This document shows positions 1 through 5,251 of a DNA stretch of 5,989 nt, piece after piece (positions within the stretch are counted from its first letter, which is position 1; every line of letters starts with the position of its first letter). Source of the stretch: Planctomycetota bacterium (lineage in GTDB: Bacteria; Planctomycetota; Phycisphaerae; UBA1845); assembly GCA_024277835.1 (NCBI GenBank), contig JAJRUK010000109.1, positions 1-5,989 of the forward strand, in the 5' to 3' direction. Below the pieces are notes generated by a model. It was not told where the DNA came from, ran no database searches, and saw nothing but the letters and a program-made list of their open reading frames with translations. The position numbers and the translations under genes are program-made.

Positions 1-1
1 G

Positions 2-1357
2 ACGCTGCTCATGGTTTTCATGCTGGGGGTGATCACACTTTGGTGGGTCGGTTCCTCCGAAACCGAGCGCAATGCACCCGAGTTTTTCATTTTGCTTGTG
101 GGTAGCGCGTTGGGGATGGCGCTCATGTCCAGCACGGCGAATCTCCTCATGATGGTCCTGGCGATGGAGACGGCGTCACTGCCGAGCTACGCGTTGGTTG
201 GTTTCGACAAGACCAATCGCCGCAGTGCGGAAGCGTCTTTGAAGTATATGATTTTCGGCGCGGTGTCCGCCGCGATCATGCTCTACGGTATCAGTTTAAT
301 CTACGGACTTGTTGGCAGCTTGAGCGTCCCGGCGATCGCGACGTACACGATTGAGCAGTTTATTGGCGGGCAAAATACGCTTCTTCTTTCGGTCGGTTTG
401 CTTTGCGTTTTCGCGGGGATCGCGTTTAAGGTTTCCGCGGTTCCGTTTCACTTCTGGTGTCCCGACGCGTTCGAGGGCGCAAAGATCGAGGTGACGACTT
501 GGCTTAGCGTTGTGAGTAAGGCGGCCGGTTTGGTCATGTTGGTGCGCGTGCTGACGTTCTTCTCGAGCGCCGTTCCAGAAGTTCATGCCATGTCGATTCT
601 CAATCCGATCGTCTGGACGATCGCGATCGTCGCGATGGTGACGATGACGTTCGGCAACTTCGCCGCGTATCGCCAGGAGAGCGTGAAACGGATGCTGGCG
701 TATTCGTCAATCGCCCACGCGGGTTACATGCTCAGTGCCGCAGCCGTCTTGCTTCATCCATCCGTTGCTGGCAGCGAGTCGCCGATTTCGGCGCTGCTTG
801 GTTACATTGTGGTGTACCTATTCATGAATCTTGGTGCTTTCGGTACGGTTGCGATGGTTGGCTGGGACACTGGCAGCGATCGGCTTGAGGCGTTCACGGG
901 GTTGATTCGACGCGCACCGTTTCTTGCGGTGCCGATGGTGATGTGCTTGATGTCGCTCGTTGGGCTTCCGATTTTCGCGGGGTTTGTCGCGAAGTGGTGG
1001 GTGCTTGTTTCGCTAGGAAAAATGGGCGGCACGATTGGCTGGGTGCTTGCGGTTGTCGTTGTCTCCAACACGCTCTTTAGCTTGTACTACTACATGCGGA
1101 TCGTCGTGAAGATGACGCTCAAAGACGATGACCAATCGCCCGTGCGTGCGTCGCCCGTGGGCATTGGACTTGTCAATGCCTGTGCGATCGTGCTCATGAT
1201 TCTCTTTTTCGGCGCGAACCCCTTTCGACAAATCACCGATCGGTATTCTAAGAATCTAGTGACCGCGGCCACTCTTTCATCGACTCGCACAATCACTGTC
1301 GTCGATGCGACAACCCCGACCGACGCAGCTACCCCGACAGCGGGAGACAGCCACTAA
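2..1357 (+). CDS. nuoN: NADH-quinone oxidoreductase subunit N, 5' end outside window
   Basis: Membrane subunit of respiratory complex I, one of the three antiporter-like proton channels. The frame is open to the left edge, so the ATG at 11 is probably internal. About 451 residues are visible where the family usually has roughly 480-540, so the first helices are missing. Counting from the ATG at 11, family landmarks are Glu53 in the AMETASLPSY segment, Lys140 in FKVSAVPFHFW, Lys170 in VVSKAAG and Lys328 in GFVAKWW. These correspond to the conserved channel Glu and Lys residues of NuoN. Hydrophobic helices alternate with short loops through to about residue 408. Oddities: the loop after PFHFW reads EGAKIEV where most relatives have EGAPxPV, and the last 40 or so residues are a hydrophilic Thr/Ala/Pro/Asp-rich tail. 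The TAA stop overlaps the next start by one base (TAATG). Identification is firm; the true start is not in the window. Confidence 0.96.
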   Translation, partial: TLLMVFMLGVITLWWVGSSETERNAPEFFILLVGSALGMALMSSTANLLMMVLAMETASLPSYALVGFDKTNRRSAEASLKYMIFGAVSAAIMLYGISLIYGLVGSLSVPAIATYTIEQFIGGQNTLLLSVGLLCVFAGIAFKVSAVPFHFWCPDAFEGAKIEVTTWLSVVSKAAGLVMLVRVLTFFSSAVPEVHAMSILNPIVWTIAIVAMVTMTFGNFAAYRQESVKRMLAYSSIAHAGYMLSAAAVLLHPSVAGSESPISALLGYIVVYLFMNLGAFGTVAMVGWDTGSDRLEAFTGLIRRAPFLAVPMVMCLMSLVGLPIFAGFVAKWWVLVSLGKMGGTIGWVLAVVVVSNTLFSLYYYMRIVVKMTLKDDDQSPVRASPVGIGLVNACAIVLMILFFGANPFRQITDRYSKNLVTAATLSSTRTITVVDATTPTDAATPTAGDSH

Positions 1358-1788
1358 TGGAGAATCAACGCGCCGTGGCTGTCCTTCGTGAACTGCTAAG
1401 ACTTGAGCAGTGCAATGTGGCTGTTCGTCTCGTGGAATCGACTGTTTTCATCTCTCGCGCTTCGACGCAACTCCAGCGTGCGATTACCGCTTTCGCATCG
1501 GCGAGCGTGAAGTATTGCGAGTCGCTGACGGAGCTGATTCGCGAACTCGGTGGCGAGCCAGGTCCGCGCGGTGGCAACCTGAGCAGTGCGGATTTCCATT
1601 TTATGGAATTATCGATCGCGCTGCCACGATTGCTCAGCGGGCATGAGTCGCTGGTGCGTTACTATCGAGCAGGCGCAGCCAAGTTGGGCGACTTGCCCGA
1701 TATCTCCGCAATCGTCGCTCGAATCGCAGACGAGCATCAGCAGGAACTTTCCACGATTCGAGAAATCCACTCCGCCCACGCGGCTTGA
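1357..1788 (+). CDS. Ferritin-like (DUF2383-like) helical bundle protein, function unknown
   Basis: A 143-residue soluble protein without signal peptide or membrane segment. The start is fixed by the TAATG overlap with nuoN, with a GGAG Shine-Dalgarno ten bases upstream inside nuoN, so translational coupling is likely. The sequence looks like four amphipathic helices at about 5-30, 35-64, 78-106 and 115-138. Helix two ends in LGGEPGPRGG. The helix-three ending HESLVRYYRAG and the helix-four stretch ARIADEHQQEL resemble DUF2383/ferritin-like proteins, in which such Glu and His residues can bind metal. Candidate ligands are Glu17, Glu59, His96, Glu97, Glu126, His127 and Glu130. The assignment rests on remembered pattern, not an alignment, and a full set of di-iron ligands is not certain. 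A role next to complex I, for example in iron handling or oxidative stress, is only inference. It ends 2 bp before the convergent uppP stop. Confidence 0.85.
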   Translation: MENQRAVAVLRELLRLEQCNVAVRLVESTVFISRASTQLQRAITAFASASVKYCESLTELIRELGGEPGPRGGNLSSADFHFMELSIALPRLLSGHESLVRYYRAGAAKLGDLPDISAIVARIADEHQQELSTIREIHSAHAA

Positions 1789-1790
1789 GT

Positions 1791-2630
1791 CTACCTCGTT
1801 ATCGCGACGGTGATGGCGAGCAAACCCAGCACGAAGCAGTACGGCGCAAAGTAGTGAAGCGCCCGCATCCGCACCACGCCCAACAGGATTTTCAGCGCGA
1901 CGAGTCCAACAAGAAATGAGACGAGACTGCCAACGAGAATCGGTCCCCATGGGATCGAGGCGCTTGGGAGTTCGGCAACCCGTGACGCGTCGGACAGTTG
2001 TACGAGGGTCGCGCCGAGGATTGCAGGGACGGCGACCAGAAAGCTAAACTCCGCCGCCCACCGTCTTCGCAATCCAAGAAAGACAGCCACGCTGATCGTC
2101 GCTCCGCTTCGCGAAATGCCCGGAAGGATCGCAGCCCCTTGTGCAAATCCAACCAGCACCGCTTGCCACCACGCGAATTTCGCCCAGCCGCGCCGCCCGC
2201 GCGGGACGCTCTTTGTCGAAACGAGTAATACGCCGGTCACCATCAGGCATGCGCCGATCAACACGGGTTGAGCGAACGCAGCTTCAAATTGCCTGCGAAA
2301 TCCAAACCCGATGGCGGCCGTGGGTATGCTCGCGAGAATTCCCAAGAGGGCGACACGCCACGCATAGCGCTTCTGATTCCAATCACGATTTGTCTCGCGG
2401 ATCAGTCGCGATAAAAATCGACCGGTTGGTCGAGCAAGGATGATCAGTACGGCAACCACCGTTCCGACATGCGCACAAACGTCGAAAAGGAGCATGGACT
2501 GACTGCGCGGGTCGAGGTTGAAAAGCCCCTGCCCCAGTGCCAAGTGTGCGCTACTGCTGATCGGAAGAAACTCCGTCAAGCCCTGAAGGACACCCAGCAC
2601 GATCGCCTGGATGTAAGTGAGTTCGCTCAC
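1791..2630 (-). CDS. uppP: Undecaprenyl-diphosphatase (UppP/BacA family)
   Basis: Integral membrane phosphatase that converts undecaprenyl diphosphate to undecaprenyl phosphate, the lipid carrier for peptidoglycan and other surface polymers; excess activity is known to give bacitracin resistance. The product is 279 residues, close to the family norm of about 270. I chose the GTG at 2630 because it forms a GTGA overlap with the pgsA stop and puts the protein start right before the family's usual N-terminus (SELTYIQAIVLGVLQGLTEF). The upstream ATG at 2714 would add 28 unrelated residues inside pgsA. Catalytic signatures are intact: QGLTEFLPISSSAH at 16-29, which contains the (E/Q)xxxE motif as Gln16/Glu20, with Ser27 and His29; and PGISRSGAT at 170-178 with Arg174. 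Several hydrophobic helices follow the known fold. No strong Shine-Dalgarno is visible before the GTG, consistent with coupled translation from pgsA. Last gene of the rimO-pgsA-uppP operon. Confidence 0.96.
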   Translation of the reverse strand: MSELTYIQAIVLGVLQGLTEFLPISSSAHLALGQGLFNLDPRSQSMLLFDVCAHVGTVVAVLIILARPTGRFLSRLIRETNRDWNQKRYAWRVALLGILASIPTAAIGFGFRRQFEAAFAQPVLIGACLMVTGVLLVSTKSVPRGRRGWAKFAWWQAVLVGFAQGAAILPGISRSGATISVAVFLGLRRRWAAEFSFLVAVPAILGATLVQLSDASRVAELPSASIPWGPILVGSLVSFLVGLVALKILLGVVRMRALHYFAPYCFVLGLLAITVAITR

Positions 2631-3247
2631 GTCGGAGCGTTCTCTAGAAGGATGTATCGAGACCGGATCATGTATTGAAACATCGACAGGGCGGTGATGA
2701 TAACCGTTGCCCAAACAAGGATGAGCTTGATCGTTCGCGCCGTTTCGAGGGAAATTGTCGTGCCCTCATGTGCGACGACGAGCAAAATGACAGGTGCGGC
2801 GATGCTCTGCATCCACATCTTCAACTTCCCGTGGATCGATGCCCCGAACGCCTTGCCCATCGACTCATTGTACCCGCGCAAGCTCGTCACGAGAATTTCG
2901 CGACCGACGATAAACACGACCATCCATGTTTTCATCTCGGTGACGTTGTGGCCATCGGCGTCTACGAATTCCGAACCCGCGAACAAGATGAACGCCCCGC
3001 ATACGAGTAGCTTATCAACAAGCGGGTCCAGGATTCGCCCGAGGGCTGTGACCTGACCCCACTTCCGCGCAAGATACCCGTCGAGAAAATCGGTCGCAGC
3101 GGCGACGATAAATAGCCCCGCTGCCAGCTCCAGCATCCACGGCTTGGGGTCTCGCTGAGAATATTGTGCAAGAACCGCGCAGAAAATAATCGCCAGTACA
3201 AAGCGGGCAAGCGTAATCTGGTTGGGGAGGTTCAGGGCTTTGCTCAT
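2627..3247 (-). CDS. pgsA: CDP-diacylglycerol--glycerol-3-phosphate 3-phosphatidyltransferase
   Basis: Membrane enzyme that joins CDP-diacylglycerol and glycerol-3-phosphate to give phosphatidylglycerol phosphate and CMP, the committed step to phosphatidylglycerol and cardiolipin. The 206-residue product starts at the ATG at 3247, which makes an ATGA overlap with the rimO stop and has an AGGTG Shine-Dalgarno eight bases upstream. The ATG start at 3316, inside rimO, is less likely. The N-terminus LNLPNQITLARF is typical of PgsA. The CDP-alcohol phosphotransferase motif DGxxARx8Gx3Dx3D is complete: Asp56, Gly57, Ala60, Arg61, Gly70, Asp74 and Asp78. A second signature, VGREILVTSLR, is at about 114-124. 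One small oddity is GKLKMWMQ at about 140-147, where many PgsA proteins have Thr in place of Met144. Several hydrophobic helices are present. Another CDP-alcohol transferase of the same superfamily is possible but less likely. Confidence 0.94.
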   Translation of the reverse strand: MSKALNLPNQITLARFVLAIIFCAVLAQYSQRDPKPWMLELAAGLFIVAAATDFLDGYLARKWGQVTALGRILDPLVDKLLVCGAFILFAGSEFVDADGHNVTEMKTWMVVFIVGREILVTSLRGYNESMGKAFGASIHGKLKMWMQSIAAPVILLVVAHEGTTISLETARTIKLILVWATVIITALSMFQYMIRSRYILLENAPT

Positions 3248-4620
3248 CCGTGGAGCACCTGAAGCGGCGTTGAGGTCGGGGTCGCGATCAGGTCGTACCC
3301 TTCGCGAGCGACGCATCGAACGGTTGTAAACGAGCCGGGCGTCGTGTCGATGTCCTGCACGATGGTCACACTATCAACTCCGGGTGCTTGCCCTTCGTGC
3401 CTGCCAATGGCACCAGCCTCCTGCATTTCGTCGATCAACACGGGGAAACTCGCTCCGATGCGATTGTCCGCCCGCGCGAACGCGACGTCCTGCTGCGTTT
3501 GCATCAATTCGTCAACGCGAGCTTGTTTTTCCTTATCGGGCAGCTGCCCGGCCATCCGTCCAGCGGGCGTGTCCGGTTCAAGCGAGTAGGGAAACACGCC
3601 CAGCGCGTCAAACCCAAACTCGCGAACAAACGTAACGAGTTCGTCGTGCTCAGCCTCTGTCTCTCCAGGGAAACCCGCGATCAGCGTCGTGCGGATACTG
3701 ACTCCAGGAATTCGATCACGAATCCGTCGAAGCAGGTTTTCCGTATCCTCTCGCGTTACGCGCCGATGCATGGCTTTGAGCATTCTGTCGTTGATATGCT
3801 GCAACGGAATATCAATGTAGTTGCAAACGCGCGACGAGTCGGCGATTGCGTCGAGCATGTCGTCGGTCAAGACGCTGGGATAGACATACATCAGGCGAAT
3901 CCACCCGACCCCGTCAACGTCGTTCAGTCGTCGAAGCAAACCCGCAAGTCCTCCGTCGATCGGATCTTCGCCAACCCCATAGCTGGTGGTGTCTTGCCCG
4001 ATGAGACTAATCTCGACTGCGCCATCTGCGACAAGTTCGCGCGCTTCGCGCAGAATCATCTCCGGCGGTTTGCAATGCATGCGCCCGCGAATCGATGGGA
4101 TTGTGCAGAACGTACATTTCTGATCGCAGCCCTCGCTGATCCGAAGATAGGCATAGTGGCGAGGCGTGAGGCGCACGCGGGCGGTATCAATTTGCGTAAA
4201 CGGATGGTAGTCCGCGAGAAAGAGATCCGTCTCGCGTTTTGAAGGTGTGTCGCTGCCTAGGACCGCTCGAACAACGTCGTCTCGACTGTTGACACCGACG
4301 AGCGCATCGATCCCGGCGATCCGTTCGAGCATCGCCTCTTTGTCACGCTGGACGAGACACCCCGCAACGACGACGCGCTTCAAGTCGCCGCTGGATTTTC
4401 GTGCAACGAGTTCGCTAACGACCTCGTCCGCCTCTGTCCGCGAGGCCTCGAGAAATCCGCAAGTATTTACAACTGCAACATCCGCGTCTTCCTCGCTGGA
4501 AATCACGCAGCCCGCCTCCGCGAGCAGTCCGAGCATCTTCTCGGAATCGACCAGGTTTTTCGCGCAGCCAAGTGCGACGAAGGCGACCCGTGTCGGTTTA
4601 GATTTCCTGTCAGGCTTCAT
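3244..4620 (-). CDS. rimO: Ribosomal protein S12 methylthiotransferase RimO
   Basis: Cytoplasmic radical-SAM enzyme that adds a methylthio group to the conserved aspartate of ribosomal protein S12. The product is 458 residues, near the family norm of about 440. The N-terminal methylthiotransferase domain has LGCAKNLVDSE at 17-27 with Cys19, then Cys54 in NTCGF and Cys88 in AGCLVQR, the three ligands of the auxiliary iron-sulfur cluster. The radical-SAM domain follows with the CxxxCxxC motif at Cys165, Cys169 and Cys172 (EGCDQKCTFCTIPSIRG). A TRAM domain occupies about 386-450 and contains GRHEGQAPGVDSVTIV. This LGC-KN-VDSE form separates RimO from the tRNA enzyme MiaB. The start at 4620 lacks a strong Shine-Dalgarno (a GGAAA lies 11 bases upstream) but places the conserved N-terminus correctly. 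First gene of the three-gene operon; the ATGA overlap suggests coupling with pgsA. Confidence 0.97.
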   Translation of the reverse strand: MKPDRKSKPTRVAFVALGCAKNLVDSEKMLGLLAEAGCVISSEEDADVAVVNTCGFLEASRTEADEVVSELVARKSSGDLKRVVVAGCLVQRDKEAMLERIAGIDALVGVNSRDDVVRAVLGSDTPSKRETDLFLADYHPFTQIDTARVRLTPRHYAYLRISEGCDQKCTFCTIPSIRGRMHCKPPEMILREARELVADGAVEISLIGQDTTSYGVGEDPIDGGLAGLLRRLNDVDGVGWIRLMYVYPSVLTDDMLDAIADSSRVCNYIDIPLQHINDRMLKAMHRRVTREDTENLLRRIRDRIPGVSIRTTLIAGFPGETEAEHDELVTFVREFGFDALGVFPYSLEPDTPAGRMAGQLPDKEKQARVDELMQTQQDVAFARADNRIGASFPVLIDEMQEAGAIGRHEGQAPGVDSVTIVQDIDTTPGSFTTVRCVAREGYDLIATPTSTPLQVLHG

Positions 4621-4678
4621 TTTGGCAAGTTTCCGGTCATGCAGCGACGCATCGTCTCGATGTCCATCCTGTGCGGGT

Positions 4679-4708
4679 ATTATATCGCGGAAGCGTAATT
4701 CCGCGATA
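4679..4708 (-). promoter_or_regulatory. Perfect inverted repeat with adjoining TATAAT upstream of rimO
   Basis: On the plus strand TATCGCGGAA (4683-4692) is followed by six bases and then by its exact reverse complement TTCCGCGATA (4699-4708). On the minus strand the repeat runs straight into TATAAT (4684 down to 4679), about 60 bases before the rimO start. No good -35 is found at 16-18 bp spacing, so the -10 may be fortuitous. The dyad may be an operator or an RNA hairpin in the rimO leader. Neither side has a U-run, so it is a poor terminator. Confidence 0.45.
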
Positions 4709-4733
4709 CTCTTTGAGGTCGGCGCATAAAGTT

Positions 4734-4760
4734 GGCCCGCCCGGACATGCCGGACGGGCC
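4734..4760 (-). terminator. Terminator-like or attenuator-like hairpin upstream of rimO
   Basis: Eleven-base arms (plus strand 4734-4744 and 4750-4760) flank the five-base loop ACATG. On the plus strand one position (4740/4754) is a C-A mismatch. On the minus-strand RNA the same position is a G-U wobble, so the stem is fully paired only in a transcript reading towards rimO. The bases after it on the minus strand are AACTTTAT, a weak U-run. It could end a small RNA starting near 5038, attenuate readthrough into rimO, or simply be a stable leader hairpin. Confidence 0.4.
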
Positions 4761-4801
4761 TGAATTATTGGTCGCTGCTATCAGGCAGCATCGTCTGCCG
4801 C

Positions 4802-4845
4802 CTAATGCAGCCTACCTATGTTACTTTCCAATTGACCACCTCCTT
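4802..4845 (-). promoter_or_regulatory. Near-perfect Shine-Dalgarno with a nine-codon ORF (possible leader peptide)
   Basis: The minus strand carries AAGGAGGTGGTC (4845 down to 4834), which matches an ideal Shine-Dalgarno at 11 of 12 positions. Seven bases after AGGAGG a TTG (4831) opens a nine-codon frame, MESNIGRLH, ending in TAG at 4802-4804. Short alternative stems and the 4734-4760 hairpin follow at once. This is the usual order of a leader-peptide attenuator, but nothing shows that the peptide is made, and the codons do not suggest an amino-acid sensor. Confidence 0.3.
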
Positions 4846-5020
4846 CTTTTGACGGACTCCCGAGTTCGACAACAGCAAAATCCGCCGCCGCCCAGGTCTC
4901 ACCCGTCCCGCAGATCGTCATCCATGGGCACCACAGGCGATGAAGACCGCCACGGATCGACAAAGCCCGGTGGAGTTTCCAAGCCACAGACCCAACGCCC
5001 GAATTTCGCGTTTGGATCAT
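4802..5020 (-). CDS. Possible 72-residue small protein, doubtful
   Basis: An ATG at 5020 lies ten bases after GAGGTG (5036 down to 5031), itself just downstream of the predicted start of the minus-strand transcript, so promoter, Shine-Dalgarno and start codon are spaced as for a real gene. The translated product has no recognisable domain, signal peptide or membrane segment. It is rich in Gly and Arg, with four Trp, and third-position base use is not clearly biased. A strong internal Shine-Dalgarno near its 3' end speaks against a plain coding role. The same stretch could instead be structured RNA. I do not recognise a family. Confidence 0.2.
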   Translation of the reverse strand: MIQTRNSGVGSVAWKLHRALSIRGGLHRLWCPWMTICGTGETWAAADFAVVELGSPSKEGGGQLESNIGRLH

Positions 5021-5044
5021 GCGGCCCGTTCACCTCACATCAAC

Positions 5045-5091
5045 ATTATACACGCCCGCGGGGGCGAATTTCAAATAAAAAATTCAAATAA
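5045..5091 (-). promoter_or_regulatory. Sigma70-type promoter towards rimO with upstream direct repeats
   Basis: On the minus strand TTGAAA (5074 down to 5069) and TATAAT (5050 down to 5045) are separated by 18 bases, five of six and six of six matches to consensus. The A/T-rich stretch upstream resembles an UP element. It contains a nine-base direct repeat, TTATTTGAA, at 5091-5083 and 5078-5070, 13 bp apart, the second overlapping the -35. The spacer holds a small GC dyad, CGCCC/GGGCG (5053-5066). The predicted start is near 5038. It probably drives the rimO-pgsA-uppP operon, a small RNA, or both. Confidence 0.6.
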
Positions 5092-5251
5092 TGCCGATGA
5101 TTTTCGGAACGACAGGTTATCGGGCTAACGCTTGCGGGCGTATCCGGTGAGTTGCTGGCATCTGTCAGGGCATTCTGATAGTCTCTTGCGACTTCGGGAT
5201 CGGGGTCTTCCCGTGATTCGTGAAATGCGTTTGGTTGTGAGGAACTCTATC

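Larger units (their letters stand above)
4734..5038 (-). ncRNA. Candidate leader RNA or small RNA upstream of rimO
   Basis: Predicted from the -10 at 5045-5050, a transcript would start near 5038 and could stop at the 4734-4760 hairpin, about 300 bases later. Several self-complementary pieces are visible in minus-strand RNA: AACGC/GCGTT near the 5' end, GGCG/CGCC around a loop GUCUUCAU, and a longer-range GGGUCU/AGACCU. ACGGGCC near the 5' end (5029 down to 5023) can pair with GGCCCGU, the 5' arm of the terminal hairpin, which would break it. If the hairpin does not end transcription, this is the 5' leader of the rimO operon. No known RNA family is recognised, and folding was judged by eye only. 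Confidence 0.3.
4617..5251. other. Long divergent intergenic region between rimO and the methyltransferase gene
   Basis: About 630 bases separate the divergent starts of rimO (4620) and the methyltransferase (5252). No recognised protein domain is encoded on either strand. The part nearest rimO holds a perfect 10-bp inverted repeat. The middle (4734-5091) holds a terminator-like hairpin, competing short stems, a strong Shine-Dalgarno and a good minus-strand promoter. The last 150 bases before the methyltransferase (about 5095-5251) show no convincing plus-strand promoter. I looked for hallmarks of tRNA, tmRNA, SRP RNA, RNase P RNA, 6S RNA and common riboswitches and did not recognise any. Confidence 0.7.

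Noticed and set aside
2631..2714. A longer uppP start at the ATG at 2714
   Set aside because: It would add 28 residues lying inside pgsA with no similarity to UppP, while the GTG at 2630 gives a GTGA junction and the normal N-terminus.
3248..3316. A longer pgsA start at the ATG at 3316
   Set aside because: The 23 extra residues are Arg-rich, fall inside rimO and precede the usual PgsA N-terminus. The ATG at 3247 has an AGGTG Shine-Dalgarno and an ATGA junction.
3388..4242. A 284-codon open frame on the plus strand
   Set aside because: It lies wholly antisense to rimO, whose catalytic motifs are intact. Its translation has no recognisable domain and looks like the mirror of a biased coding strand.
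4683..4708. The inverted repeat as a rho-independent terminator
   Set aside because: No U-run follows it on either strand, and it sits just upstream of a gene start, not behind one.
4247..4729. A 160-codon plus-strand ORF opposite the rimO N-terminus
   Set aside because: It is a Ser/Thr/Arg-rich antisense shadow of the MTTase domain and continues through the rimO start region without any motif.
4732..5091. A 119-codon plus-strand ORF starting with TTG in the intergenic region
   Set aside because: Its product is rich in Pro, Arg, Ser and His with no domain. Its start lies in the hairpin at 4734-4760, there is no Shine-Dalgarno, and it runs through the minus-strand promoter.
5132..5251. An extended methyltransferase N-terminus from the TTG at 5132
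   Set aside because: The added residues show no conserved PmtA feature and no ribosome site precedes the TTG; the GTG at 5252 has AGGA at good spacing.
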